64,000 bases of DNA from an uncultured Lactobacillus sp. GTDB taxonomy: Bacteria > Bacillota > Bacilli > Lactobacillales > Lactobacillaceae. Positions 54,080 to 63,301 of the stretch are shown piece by piece. The stretch's first letter is position 1. Every line of letters begins with the position of its first letter. Location: the NCBI RefSeq assembly GCF_944327175.1, contig NZ_CALVGT010000014.1, positions 45,060-109,059 of the forward strand, in the 5' to 3' direction. The position numbers and the translations under genes were made by a program. The notes beneath the pieces were generated by a model. It saw nothing but the letters and a program-made list of their open reading frames with translations. It searched no databases and was not told the origin of the DNA.

Positions 54080-55345
54080 ATGAAAGACAAGCTGAAAATT
54101 TTGGTAGTCGGGTCTGGCGGCCGGGAATTCGCCGTTGCCCGCGCTTTGAAGAAGAGCCCGCATGTTGCTGAAGTCTTCTGTGCTCCGGGCAATAGTGGGA
54201 TGGCCGCGATTGGCGTCAAAGCTACCGGCATTCCAGAAAACGACTTCAAGGCCTTGAAGGACTTTGCTATTAAGGAAGACATTGCATGGACCTTTGTGGG
54301 TCCCGAAGATGCCTTGGTAGCCGGGATTGTTGACTACTTCCACGCTTTTGACCTGAAGATCTTCGGGCCAAATGCCAGGGCAGCCCAATTGGAAGGGTCA
54401 AAAGACTATGCTCTGCAGTTTATGGAAAAGTACCAGGTGCCGCACCCGCGTTATGAAACCTTCCAGAATGCAGAAACTGCCATTAGTGCCTTGCCAGACT
54501 TTGGCCTGCCAGTCGTTTTGAAAGAAGACGGCCTGGCCGGCGGGAAAGGCGTGGTCATCGCTGAAGACCAGGAAACGGCGGAAAGTACTTTGACGGAAAT
54601 GTTTGCTAAGGGGCAAAAGCAGGTAGTTCTTGAAGAATTCCTGACTGGCCCGGAATACTCCGTCTTTGCCGTTATGCAGGGGGGCAATTACCGCCTCCTG
54701 CCTCTGGCTCAGGACCACAAGCGGGCCTATGACGGCGACAAGGGACCGAACACCGGCGGGATGGGGTCATACAGCCCGGTTCCGCAATTGAGCCAGGCTG
54801 AATACCAGGAAATCGTTGACCAGTTGGTTGAGCCAACGGCCAAGGGGCTTCTCGCTGGCGGCTATGACTACCACGGCGTTTTGTACCTGGGCCTCATGAT
54901 GACTAAGCAGGGGCCGAAAATGATCGAATACAATGTCCGCCTGGGCGATCCAGAAACAGAAGTTGTTTTGCCGCGCTTGAAGAGCGACTTTGCGGAACTG
55001 GTTGATGCCTGCGTAAATGATGAGGAAATGCCAGCCGTTGAAGAAAAGGATGAGGCAGTCCTCGGCGTCATTTTGGCCGCTGAAGGCTATCCGAAGAAGC
55101 CGCTCAAGGGGCAAGAACTGGGCCAATTGCCAGCTGAAGCCGGTATTTTCGTTGACTATGCCAACGTAACCGGCCCGGCTGATAATTTGACCGGCAGCGG
55201 CGGCCGGATCTTAATGGTCCGGGCTGAAGCTGCTGACTTAAACGAAGCGCAAGAGCACGTTTATGCCTACCTGGCCAAGCTGAATATCCCGCAGACTTTC
55301 TACCGGCGCGATATCGGCTACCGGGCAACCGGCAAGAAGTTTTAA
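54080..55345 (+). CDS. purD: Phosphoribosylamine--glycine ligase
   Basis: A 421-residue GAR synthetase of the ATP-grasp superfamily. It has ILVVGSGGREFAVARALKKS, VGPEDALVAGIVDYF, LPVVLKEDGLAGGKGVVIAE, LAQDHKRAYDGDKGPNTGGMGSYSP (shortened here to its core GPNTGGMGSYSP) and EYNVRLGDPETEVVLPRL. It is the last gene of the operon and is followed by a terminator at 55353. Confidence 0.97.
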   Translation: MKDKLKILVVGSGGREFAVARALKKSPHVAEVFCAPGNSGMAAIGVKATGIPENDFKALKDFAIKEDIAWTFVGPEDALVAGIVDYFHAFDLKIFGPNARAAQLEGSKDYALQFMEKYQVPHPRYETFQNAETAISALPDFGLPVVLKEDGLAGGKGVVIAEDQETAESTLTEMFAKGQKQVVLEEFLTGPEYSVFAVMQGGNYRLLPLAQDHKRAYDGDKGPNTGGMGSYSPVPQLSQAEYQEIVDQLVEPTAKGLLAGGYDYHGVLYLGLMMTKQGPKMIEYNVRLGDPETEVVLPRLKSDFAELVDACVNDEEMPAVEEKDEAVLGVILAAEGYPKKPLKGQELGQLPAEAGIFVDYANVTGPADNLTGSGGRILMVRAEAADLNEAQEHVYAYLAKLNIPQTFYRRDIGYRATGKKF

Positions 55346-55350
55346 AGCTA

Positions 55351-55380
55351 GAAAAAAGGAGCCATTAGCTCCTTTTTATT
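55351..55380 (+). terminator. Terminator of the purine operon
   Basis: AAAAAGGAGC (55353-55362), CATTA loop, GCTCCTTTTT (55368-55377). Confidence 0.92.
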
Positions 55381-55481
55381 TTGCCCAAAGAAAAATTAAA
55401 TAAAAATGATAAACAAGCTTGACTTTAAGGAGAAAGTCAAATAAAATAAAAGCAACTTAAAATTAAAAGGAGCTGAGAATT

Positions 55482-55620
55482 ATGAAATGCCAAATGTGTC
55501 AACAAATGAATAATGCCATACTGTTCTCATCTTCCGTCATTACTCTCTTGCAAATTATGTAGAGCTTTGTGTGAGCTCTTCTTCGTCTGCATTTGTGAGT
55601 GAGCTCAATGATCCGGATTA
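55482..55620 (+). pseudogene. Short remnant after an intact ribosome binding site, possibly comFC-like
   Basis: AAAAGGAGC stands 10 bases before ATG 55482, which opens MKCQMCQQMNNAILFSSSVI and stops after about 26 codons. A shifted frame gives KLCRALCELFFVCICE. The spacing of Cys pairs is like the zinc-binding start of ComFC competence proteins, but the match is short and may be chance. GTGTGAGCTC and GAGTGAGCTC occur as near-direct repeats downstream at about 55570 and 55598. Nothing else in 55381-55722 looks like a gene. Confidence 0.3.
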
Positions 55621-55658
55621 AGAGTCTTCACTCACAGGATGAGTGAAGACTTTTTTAA
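55621..55658 (+). terminator. Terminator before livJ
   Basis: AGTCTTCACTCA (55623-55634) pairs perfectly with TGAGTGAAGACT (55640-55651) and T6 follows. It could be an attenuator of the liv operon or the terminator of the lost gene upstream. Confidence 0.8.
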
Positions 55659-55724
55659 TTTAGGTTTAAGTGTTAAGAAAGAATTTGGAATCTAATATAT
55701 TTGATTGAAATGGGGAAATTCATT

Positions 55725-56918
55725 ATGCAATTCAAGAAAGCTTTCGGCTTAGCAGCCGCAACCATGATGTCCGCTGCAGCCCTGACTGGCTGTGCAACTG
55801 CCAAGACCAGCTCAAACTCTGGTAATAAGGCCAGCGACAACACGATCAGAATCGGGGTCAACCTGGAACTTTCTGGTGCAGTTGCCAGCTACGGCCAACA
55901 AGAAAAGAAGGGGGTTGCTTTAGCAGCTCAAGAAATCAACAAGAAGGGTGTTAAGATCGGCGGCAAGACTTATAAGGTTAAGCTGTATATCAGTGACAAC
56001 AAGTCATCCACTTCAACTGCTGCTTCTGTAGCAGCTCAGCTTGCTAACAGCGACAAGATCGTTGCTCAAGTTGGGCCAGCAGCTACGGCTTACGCAACTG
56101 CTTCAATTGCCAACCTGACCAAGGCCGGCGTGCCAATGGTTGGTCCATCAGCAACCGCTGCTGAATTCACCCAAACCAAGAGTGGCCAGACCCAAAAGTA
56201 CGCTTTCCGTGCTTGCTTTATCGACCCGTTCCAGGGTAAGAAGGCTGCGGACTTCATGTACAACACTTTAAAGAAGAAGAGTGTGGCTATCATGGCTGAC
56301 AACTCAACTGACTACGGTACTGGTCTGACTAAGTCCTTCACTAAAGAATTTACCAAGCTTGGCGGCAAGGTCGTTACTACCCAATACTTCCAGTCAGGTG
56401 ACAAGGACTTCAACTCAACTCTGACTACCATCAAGGGCAAGAAGCCAGAAGCAATCTACCTGCCAGGTTACTACACTGAAATTGGTCTGGTCCTCAAGCA
56501 GGCCCGCGAAATGGGCTTAAACGTTCCAGTTGTTGGTGGTGACGGGATGGGCTCACCAAAGCTTGCTCAAATCGCTGGCAATAAGAACGCAACCAACGTT
56601 TACTACACTACCCACTTCTCAACCAAGTCCAAGGAACCAGAAGTTGTCAAGTTCTTGAAGGCTTACAAGGCTAAGTACGGTGAAGAACCAGCAACCTTCA
56701 GCTCCCTGGCATACGACTCAGTTTACATGATTGTCGACGCAGCCAAGAATGAAGGCGAAGTATCTTCAAGTGCTATCCAAAAGGGCCTGGCAAACCTGAA
56801 GAACTTCAAGGGCGTAACTGGGAACATCACCATGGACTCCAAGCACAACCCGCAAAAGTCAGTCGTTGTTGAACAAATGACTGACGGTAAAGTATCAAAG
56901 GCTTACACGGTTAAGTAA
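55725..56918 (+). CDS. livJ: Branched-chain amino acid ABC transporter, substrate-binding lipoprotein
   Basis: A 397-residue periplasmic-binding-protein type I (Leu/Ile/Val-binding) lipoprotein. The signal MQFKKAFGLAAATMMSAAAL ends in lipobox LTGC with lipid-bearing C23, then a Ser/Asn-rich linker. The mature part opens IRIGVNLELSGAVASYGQQE, which is the family ligand-binding start. Further runs are AQVGPAATAYATASIANLTK and AIYLPGYYTEIGLVLKQARE. ATG 55725 was chosen; ATG 55710 and 55701 are upstream in frame. It sits 61 bases before livH and is the first gene of the operon. Confidence 0.92.
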   Translation: MQFKKAFGLAAATMMSAAALTGCATAKTSSNSGNKASDNTIRIGVNLELSGAVASYGQQEKKGVALAAQEINKKGVKIGGKTYKVKLYISDNKSSTSTAASVAAQLANSDKIVAQVGPAATAYATASIANLTKAGVPMVGPSATAAEFTQTKSGQTQKYAFRACFIDPFQGKKAADFMYNTLKKKSVAIMADNSTDYGTGLTKSFTKEFTKLGGKVVTTQYFQSGDKDFNSTLTTIKGKKPEAIYLPGYYTEIGLVLKQAREMGLNVPVVGGDGMGSPKLAQIAGNKNATNVYYTTHFSTKSKEPEVVKFLKAYKAKYGEEPATFSSLAYDSVYMIVDAAKNEGEVSSSAIQKGLANLKNFKGVTGNITMDSKHNPQKSVVVEQMTDGKVSKAYTVK

Positions 56919-56979
56919 TTAATTTTTGATTTAATATTTTAGCCGGTAATGCCACAGGCAAGTCAAGGAGGTTTTAAAC

Positions 56980-57858
56980 TTGCAAACATTTTTCCAGCAA
57001 TTGATAAATGGGCTCTCCCTCGGCAGCATTTATGCTTTGCTGGCTTTGGGATACATGATCGTTTACGGGATCTCAAAGCTGCTTAACTTCGCCCACGGGG
57101 ACGTCTACATGCTAGGTGCTTACTGGGGTTACTACACGATCAACTACCTGCACTTTGGCTTTATCACCGCCTTGATCACGGCTATGATTGTCTGTGGCTT
57201 GGCCGGTGTGATTATTGAAGCAGTTGCCTACCGGCCCTTGAGAAACGCGCCCCGGGTGGCGGCCTTGATTACGGCCATTGGTGTTTCATTCTTCCTTGAA
57301 AACGGGATGTCCTACCTGGTAACTTCAGACACCCGGAACTTCCCTCAGGTCATTAAGCGGAAGACTTTTGACCTGGGCGGGGTGACGATTTCCAACATCC
57401 AGCTGATCATCCTGGTTACGACCTTGATCTTGATGCTGGGCTTGATGTACATCATCAACTACACCAAGACCGGGCGGGCCATGCGGTCAGTTTCAACTGA
57501 CTACGACGCAGCCAGCTTGATGGGGATCAACATCAACCACACGGTTTCAATTACTTTTGCCCTGGGCAGTGCCTTGGCTGGGGCGGCCGGCGTTCTGATC
57601 GGCTTGTACTACAACTCAATCGACCCGTTGATGGGGATGACGCCAGGGATCAAGGCCTTCGTTGCCGCCGTACTCGGCGGGATCGGGTCCATCCCAGGCG
57701 CGGCTGTCGGCGGCTTCTTGATTGGTCTTCTGGAAACGGCTGTCCAGGCCATGGGCTTCTCAGCCTTCAGAGACGCGGCTGTCTATATCGTTTTGATTGT
57801 TATCCTGCTTGTTCTGCCGGGCGGTCTGTTTGGTAAGAAGCAAGTTGAAAAGGTTTAG
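56980..57858 (+). CDS. livH: Branched-chain amino acid ABC transporter permease LivH
   Basis: A 292-residue permease with about 8 membrane segments. The family start LINGLSLGSIYALLALGYMI and VYGISKLLNFAHGDVYMLGA are clear. The EAA-like loop includes GININ and AFVAAVLGGIGSIPGAAVGG. The start is TTG 56980 with AAGGAGG 8 bases ahead. Confidence 0.94.
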   Translation: MQTFFQQLINGLSLGSIYALLALGYMIVYGISKLLNFAHGDVYMLGAYWGYYTINYLHFGFITALITAMIVCGLAGVIIEAVAYRPLRNAPRVAALITAIGVSFFLENGMSYLVTSDTRNFPQVIKRKTFDLGGVTISNIQLIILVTTLILMLGLMYIINYTKTGRAMRSVSTDYDAASLMGININHTVSITFALGSALAGAAGVLIGLYYNSIDPLMGMTPGIKAFVAAVLGGIGSIPGAAVGGFLIGLLETAVQAMGFSAFRDAAVYIVLIVILLVLPGGLFGKKQVEKV

Positions 57859-57872
57859 GAGGAAGAAGTCAG

Positions 57873-58847
57873 ATGAAGAAAAACTGGAAATACAATCTTT
57901 GCTGGCTGCTCCTCATGGTGGCAGGATTTTACTTGATCAACACCTTGATGCTGACCGGCGTGATCAATACCTTCTTGGAAAACATGCTGGTAACGATTGG
58001 GATCAACATCATTCTGGCGGTCGGGCTGAACCTGGTCATCGGCTTTTCTGGTCAATTCTCATTGGGCCACGCAGGCTTCATGGCCCTGGGGGCTTACGCC
58101 ACCGGGATCATGACCCAGACAATGAACTCAGCAGGTGGCTTTTACCTGTCAGTTCTGGTCGGGGTAGTTCTGGCAATTATCGTTGCCTTGCTGGTTGGTA
58201 TTCCGACTCTGCGCCTGCACGGCGACTACTTCGCCATCGCGACGATGGGGGCAGCGGAAATCATCAGAATCGTGATCAACAATATGAAGATCACCAACGG
58301 GGCAGCTGGTTTGTTCAACATTCCCCAGTTCGCGACCTGGGATGTGGTTTACATCTTTGTTTGTTTGACCACGATCGTAACTGTCAACTTCATTCACAGC
58401 CGGGACGGCCGGGCGGTTATTTCCATCCGGGAAAACGAAATCGCGGCTGAAGCCATGGGGGTTAACACGACCAAGTGGAAGTTGTCAGCCTTTGTTTTAG
58501 GGGCGGCAACGGCAGCTATCGCCGGTTCCCTGTACGCTTCTTACCTACAGACGATCGTGCCATCCAGCTTCGGGATCATGGAATCAATCAATATCTTGAT
58601 CTTCGTGGTTCTTGGCGGTCTGGGCAGCATTACCGGGACCTTCGTGGCCACCACCCTCTTGGGCGTTTTGGACGCGGCCCTGCAAAGCCTAGGAGTTTTG
58701 CGGATGGTCTTCTACGCAGTTGCCTTGATTATCATCATGATCTTCAAGCCAGGCGGTCTGTTTGGTAAATGGGAATTCTCTTTCAAGCGCCTGTTGACGA
58801 AAAAGCAAGACGGCGACATGAAAGAAGCTGGAAAAGAAAGCAAGTAG
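57873..58847 (+). CDS. livM: Branched-chain amino acid ABC transporter permease LivM
   Basis: A 324-residue permease and partner of LivH. It has 8-9 hydrophobic segments and family runs ILAVGLNLVIGFSGQFSLGH, AGFMALGAYATGIM and IRENEIAAEAMGVN. The C-terminal tail after KPGGLFGKWEF is charged. AGGAGGAAG lies properly before ATG 57873, which begins 14 bases after livH. Confidence 0.94.
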   Translation: MKKNWKYNLCWLLLMVAGFYLINTLMLTGVINTFLENMLVTIGINIILAVGLNLVIGFSGQFSLGHAGFMALGAYATGIMTQTMNSAGGFYLSVLVGVVLAIIVALLVGIPTLRLHGDYFAIATMGAAEIIRIVINNMKITNGAAGLFNIPQFATWDVVYIFVCLTTIVTVNFIHSRDGRAVISIRENEIAAEAMGVNTTKWKLSAFVLGAATAAIAGSLYASYLQTIVPSSFGIMESINILIFVVLGGLGSITGTFVATTLLGVLDAALQSLGVLRMVFYAVALIIIMIFKPGGLFGKWEFSFKRLLTKKQDGDMKEAGKESK

Positions 58848-58862
58848 TGAGGAGGAACTGAA

Positions 58863-59639
58863 ATGACAGATGCTTTAAACGCGGACCACATCACCAAAGT
58901 CTTTGGCGGTTTGACCGCGGTCGACGATGTTTCTCTGCACGTAGGCGAAAAAGAACTGGTTGCCCTGATCGGACCAAACGGGGCCGGGAAGACCACCTTC
59001 TTCAACTGCCTGACCGGGGTGGCACCAGCCACAACCGGGACGGTCAAGATTGGTGGCCAGGAAGTCAAGAAGAACACCAAGGCCTACAAGGTGGCCCAGA
59101 TGGGGATTTCCAGAACTTTCCAGAACATCCGCCTCTTCAGCCAGTTGTCCGTTTTGGAAAATGTCTTGATCGCCTTGACCAACCATTATAAGGAAAACTT
59201 CTTGACGGCAGTTCTCCGCCTTCCTGCTTACTATAAGACGGAAGAAGCCATGGAAGAGCGGGCCAAGGAACTTTTGAAGGACTTTGACCTGGAAGATGTC
59301 ATGTACTTCCCGGCCGGCAGCCTTCCATACGGGACCCAGCGGCGGGTGGAAATCGTCCGGGCCCTGGCTACTGACCCCAAGATCATCTGCCTGGATGAAC
59401 CAGCCGCGGGGATGAATCCGGAAGAAACGGCTGACTTGACCAGATTGATCAAGCGCCTGCAGACTGAATACGGGATTGCTGTTCTCTTGATTGAACACGA
59501 CATGTCCCTGGTCATGAACCTGGCGGAAAGAATCTATGTGTTAGCCGAAGGCAAGCTGCTGGCTAAGGGGACGCCAAGTGAAATCCAAAATGACGAAGCC
59601 GTTATCAACGCTTACCTCGGAGGTGGAGCAGATGTCTAA
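58863..59639 (+). CDS. livG: Branched-chain amino acid ABC transporter ATPase LivG
   Basis: A 258-residue ABC ATPase. Walker A is GPNGAGKTTFFNCLTG; the Q loop follows in GISRTFQNIRLFSQLSVLEN, which is typical of LivG; the signature is LPYGTQRRVEIVRALA; Walker B is KIICLDEPAAGMNPEE; the H loop is IEHDMSLVM. AGGAGG precedes ATG 58863. It overlaps livF by 8 bases. Confidence 0.95.
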   Translation: MTDALNADHITKVFGGLTAVDDVSLHVGEKELVALIGPNGAGKTTFFNCLTGVAPATTGTVKIGGQEVKKNTKAYKVAQMGISRTFQNIRLFSQLSVLENVLIALTNHYKENFLTAVLRLPAYYKTEEAMEERAKELLKDFDLEDVMYFPAGSLPYGTQRRVEIVRALATDPKIICLDEPAAGMNPEETADLTRLIKRLQTEYGIAVLLIEHDMSLVMNLAERIYVLAEGKLLAKGTPSEIQNDEAVINAYLGGGADV

Positions 59640-60348
59640 AGAAATTTTGAAAGTCGACCAGCTCTCAGTCAATTACGGGGCAATCAAGGCGGTCCGCGAT
59701 GTCAGCTTTGACATTAAGGAGGGCGAAATCGTCACCTTGATCGGGGCCAACGGGGCCGGCAAGTCGACCATTTTGAAGACTATCTCCGGTCTTTTGAAGC
59801 CGGCTAATGGCGAAATCGTCTTTCTGGGCCAGTCCCTGGCTAAGCTGACCGCGCCTAAGATTGTGGCTGCCGGGGTTTCCCAGGTACCAGAAGGCCGGCG
59901 GATTTTTGCCGGGATGACGGTTAAGGAAAACCTGCAGCTGGGTGCTTACCTCCGAAAGGACAAGGACGGGGTGGAAAAGGACATGGAAGCCATGTTCAAG
60001 CGCTTCCCGATCTTGAAGGAACGGCAAAAGCAAGACGCCGCAACTCTTTCCGGCGGGGAACAGCAGATGCTGGCCATGGCCCGGGCCTTGATGGCGCGGC
60101 CGAAGCTGCTCTTGCTGGATGAACCATCTATGGGTTTGGCGCCAATCTATATCCAGGAAATTTTTGACATTATTAAAAGCATCAACAAGGAAGGCATGAC
60201 TGTCCTCTTGATTGAACAAAACGCCCGGCAGGCCCTCAGCATTGCCAACCGGGGCTACGTTTTGGCCTCAGGCGAAGTCAAGATGACCGGCAGCGGGCAG
60301 GCCCTGCTCAACGATCCAGCCGTGCAAAAGGCCTACCTTGGTGGTTAA
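59632..60348 (+). CDS. livF: Branched-chain amino acid ABC transporter ATPase LivF
   Basis: A 238-residue ABC ATPase. Walker A is GANGAGKSTILKTISGLL; VSQVPEGRRIFAGMTVKENL is characteristic of LivF; the signature is LSGGEQQMLAMARALM; Walker B is LLLLDEPSMGLAP. ATG 59632 has GGAGGTGG upstream inside livG; the longer open frame from 59578 is livG sequence in another frame. It ends the liv operon, with a terminator at 60353. Confidence 0.95.
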   Translation: MSKEILKVDQLSVNYGAIKAVRDVSFDIKEGEIVTLIGANGAGKSTILKTISGLLKPANGEIVFLGQSLAKLTAPKIVAAGVSQVPEGRRIFAGMTVKENLQLGAYLRKDKDGVEKDMEAMFKRFPILKERQKQDAATLSGGEQQMLAMARALMARPKLLLLDEPSMGLAPIYIQEIFDIIKSINKEGMTVLLIEQNARQALSIANRGYVLASGEVKMTGSGQALLNDPAVQKAYLGG

Positions 60349-60352
60349 AAAG

Positions 60353-60398
60353 AATAACCTTCGAAAGCGGGAAACTGCTTTCGAAGGTTATTTTTTCT
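60353..60398 (+). terminator. Terminator of the liv operon
   Basis: AATAACCTTCGAAAGC (60353-60368) pairs perfectly with GCTTTCGAAGGTTATT (60377-60392), then T run. Confidence 0.93.
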
Positions 60399-60506
60399 TT
60401 ATTTCTTATCTGCTAGGAAAAGGCTGATCCTTCGGGTATAATTAGTTTTAGATTAAGAAAAACAGTTAATAATGAAATGAGATTTAATATAAATAGGAGG
60501 AAAAAG

Positions 60507-61658
60507 ATGGCGGGATTCAACACCAGGCTGGTCCACCAGCCCCGGCAAAATGACAATCAAACAGGGGCTGTTGCCGTGCCAGTATACAAGGCGACCACTT
60601 TTGCCTACCCAAAAATCGGGGCGCAAGTAAAGTATGACTACTCCCGGTCAGGCAACCCGACCAGAAATGCCGTTGAAGAACAGCTGGCCAGCCTGGAGGG
60701 CGGCGACCGGGCTTTTGTTTTTGCCAGCGGGATGGCGGCAATTCACGCGGCTTTGGCAATTTTTGAAGCAGGGGACCATATCGTGATCGGTGACCAGATC
60801 TATGGGGGCACCTTCCGGATCGTCTACCAGTACTTCAAAGACCGGGGCTTGGAATTCACGGCAGTTGACACCCGGGATTTGGCGGCAGTAGAAAAAGCCA
60901 TCCAGCCGAATACCAAGGCAGTCTACTTTGAGCCGGTGACTAACCCGCTTTTGCAGGTGACCCCAGTTTCCGAGATTGCCCAATTAGCCCATAGGCACGG
61001 TATTCTGGCCATTACCGACAACACCTTCCTTAGCCCTTATCTTTTGCGGCCGCTTGAATATGGGGCAGACCTGGTCGTTCACAGCGCGACCAAGTACCTG
61101 GCCGGCCACTCTGATGTCAGTGCCGGGGCCGTCATTGCCAAGGGAGAAGAGCTGGCTGACCGGGTCTATTTCGTGCAAAATGCCATTGGGGGGATTTTGT
61201 CGCCGGAAGATTCCAATGACCTTGCCCGGGGGATCAAGACCCTGTCTTTGCGCTTAGACCGGCAGATGGAAAATGTCCAGGCGATTATTGAATTTTTGAA
61301 AAAGCAGGCCGGAATCGCCAAGATCTACTATCCAGGTGACCCGGACCTAGCCGGCTATGATGACCTGCGCAAAGAAGCCAAGGGAGCGGGCGGGGTCTTC
61401 TCCTGTGAACTGGACAAGGAAATTTATGACCCGGTAGTTTTCGTCAACAGTCTGAATCTGTTCAGCCTGGCAGTAAGCTTAGGGGCGGTTGAAAGCCTGG
61501 TCGAACTGCCAAGCAAGATGAGCCATGCTGAATTGTCAGAAGAGGAGCAGCTGACCGCCGGCATCAAGCCGGGCCTTATCCGCTTTGCCGTGGGTATTGA
61601 GGATGCGGCGGACCTGATCGCCGACATTGACCAGGCCCTGGCCAAGGCTAAAAGATAA
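60507..61658 (+). CDS. Cystathionine beta/gamma-lyase family PLP enzyme
   Basis: A 383-residue Cys/Met metabolism PLP enzyme, intact. The PLP lysine is K196 in VHSATKYLAGHSDV. The Tyr/Arg region YDYSRSGNPTRNAVEEQLAS, ASGMAAIHAALAI and the Asp in ITDNTFLSPYLLRP are all present. The family includes cystathionine gamma-lyase, beta-lyase and gamma-synthase, which differ by few residues, so the exact reaction is not assigned. AGGAGG is well placed before ATG 60507. A related, broken gene follows 26 bases later. Confidence 0.87.
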   Translation: MAGFNTRLVHQPRQNDNQTGAVAVPVYKATTFAYPKIGAQVKYDYSRSGNPTRNAVEEQLASLEGGDRAFVFASGMAAIHAALAIFEAGDHIVIGDQIYGGTFRIVYQYFKDRGLEFTAVDTRDLAAVEKAIQPNTKAVYFEPVTNPLLQVTPVSEIAQLAHRHGILAITDNTFLSPYLLRPLEYGADLVVHSATKYLAGHSDVSAGAVIAKGEELADRVYFVQNAIGGILSPEDSNDLARGIKTLSLRLDRQMENVQAIIEFLKKQAGIAKIYYPGDPDLAGYDDLRKEAKGAGGVFSCELDKEIYDPVVFVNSLNLFSLAVSLGAVESLVELPSKMSHAELSEEEQLTAGIKPGLIRFAVGIEDAADLIADIDQALAKAKR

Positions 61659-61684
61659 CGGATTTGAGGAAATGGAGAAAAAAG

Positions 61685-62811
61685 ATGACAGAAAAAGATA
61701 ACCGGTCTTTTGAGACCATCGTAGCGGAAGCTGGCAGTATCAAAGACGGTGCTAATCCGGTTGCCCAGCCCCTTTACTTGTCGGCCTGTTACCGGCACCC
61801 AGACTTGGACCAGGCGGTCAACTTTGACCGCTTGCAGGGCTTTACTTATTCCCGGGTGGAAACCCCCAACCGGAAAACTGTGGAAGGGACCCTGGCCAAA
61901 CTGGAAGAAGGCTATCAAGGCTTTGCTGTGGCCAGCGGGATGGCCGCTGTCCAGCTGGTCTTGAGCGTATTGAAGACCGGGGATGAGGTTGTCAGCTTAG
62001 ACGACCTTTACGGTGGCGACTTCCGCTACTTCCGCCACCTGGAAGACCACTTCCAGATCAAGTTCAAGCTCTGGAACGGGGAAGCTTTGGAAAATTTGCG
62101 GGAACTTTTGAGTCCAAAGACCAAGCTGGTCTGGCTGGAAACCCCGTCCAACCCAATGATGAAGAGCGTGGACATCCAGGCCGTGGCCGATGCCGTTCAT
62201 GACTACAACCCGGACATCCTGGTCGCCGTTGACAATACTTTTTACACGCCATATTACCAAAAGCCGCTGACCCAAGGGGCAGACGTGGTTATTCACTCAG
62301 CCACCAAGTACCTGGGCGGGCACAACGACATTTTAGGCGGGATCGTGGTGGTCAAGGATCCGGTCTTGGCTGACTTTTACTTCCAATACACGATCACGGT
62401 TGGCGATACCATGTCGGCTTTTGACAGCTGGCTTTTGACCAGAAGCTTGACGACTCTTCCTTTAAGAATGCAGCAGCACACGGCCAGCGCGAAAAAGATC
62501 GTTTCCTTCCTGGAGCAGGCCCCGCACGTGGAAAAGTCCTCTATCCAGGCAAGGCGGGGATGATCTCCTTTTATTTGGACAGCGACGAAGAAGTCGACCG
62601 GGTACTCAAGAGCGTCAAGCTGATTACTTTCGCGGAAAGCCAGGGCGGGGCGGAAAGCTTCTTGACCATTCCTTACTACCAGACCCATGACGACGTTGAT
62701 GAAGACCAGCGCCTGCGGCTGGGGATTACGCCGCGGCTTTTGCGGCTCTCAGTTGGCCTGGAAAACGCGGATGACTTGATTGCCGACCTGACCCAAGCCT
62801 TAGGGGAATAA
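61685..62811 (+). pseudogene. Second cystathionine lyase family gene, one-base frameshift
   Basis: A paralogue or homologue of the gene before it, with ASGMAAVQLVLSVL, VDNTFYTPYYQKPL and PLP K208 in HSATKYLGGHNDIL. The frame is intact to about 62536 (APHVEK), after which a single base seems to be missing: inserting one G after 62536 restores VLYPGKAGMISFYL and then the frame to 62811, ending TQALGE. As read, the product is 293 residues in place of about 376 and lacks the C-terminal domain. GGAGAAAA precedes ATG 61685. It could be a true mutation or a sequencing error. Confidence 0.85.
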
Positions 62812-62819
62812 AAGAAATA

Positions 62820-62854
62820 AAAAAACAAGTTCCAGTTTTTGGAACTTGTTTTTG
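62820..62854 (+). terminator. Bidirectional terminator
   Basis: AAAAACAAGTTCC (62821-62833) pairs with GGAACTTGTTTTT (62841-62853) around AGTTTTT. It serves the lyase pair and the convergent ArsC-like gene. Confidence 0.9.
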
Positions 62855-62855
62855 C

Positions 62856-63212
62856 TTATTTCCAGGTCTGCTCATAGACCTCTTCTTTAAAGCCGCAGGT
62901 TAAGTGCTGGTCGTCAACGACCAAGGGGCGCTTGATCAGCTTGCCGTCTTTAGACAAGAGATCAGCGGCTTCTTCTATTGTCATGTCTGGCAACTTGTCT
63001 TTTAGGCCCATTTGCCGGTAGTGCTGGCCGCTGGTATTGAAAAAGTAGCGCAGGCCGCGGTCCTGGTACTTGGTCAGCCAGGACAAGAGCTGGTCTTTTT
63101 CCGGCGGAGTCTCTACCAGGTCCTGGAAGTCATAGCAGATACCCTTGTCGTCAAACCACTTCTGGGCCTTGCGGGAAGTGGAGCAGCGCTTGTATCCATA
63201 GAATTTTGGCAT
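62856..63212 (-). CDS. ArsC/Spx/MgsR family protein
   Basis: A 118-residue thioredoxin-fold protein. The N-terminal KFYGYKRCSTSRKAQKWF has a single Cys in a CSTS motif instead of the CxxC of classical Spx, and NTSGQHYRQMGLKDKL and GKLIKRPLVVDDQHLTCGF follow the ArsC-like pattern. This is the YffB/YusI-like or arsenate-reductase-family type; whether it reduces a substrate or regulates RNA polymerase cannot be told. Its ATG at 63212 has a GAGGGAAA site upstream on the minus strand. It is divergent from rplU. Confidence 0.85.
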   Translation of the reverse strand: MPKFYGYKRCSTSRKAQKWFDDKGICYDFQDLVETPPEKDQLLSWLTKYQDRGLRYFFNTSGQHYRQMGLKDKLPDMTIEEAADLLSKDGKLIKRPLVVDDQHLTCGFKEEVYEQTWK

Positions 63213-63301
63213 ATTTTTCCCTCGATTTCTTCCTTCAAATTATCTCTTTTGAGTTTAACGCAAAAAATCCGGCAAAAACAGGAATTTGCCTGACAAAAGA
63301 C

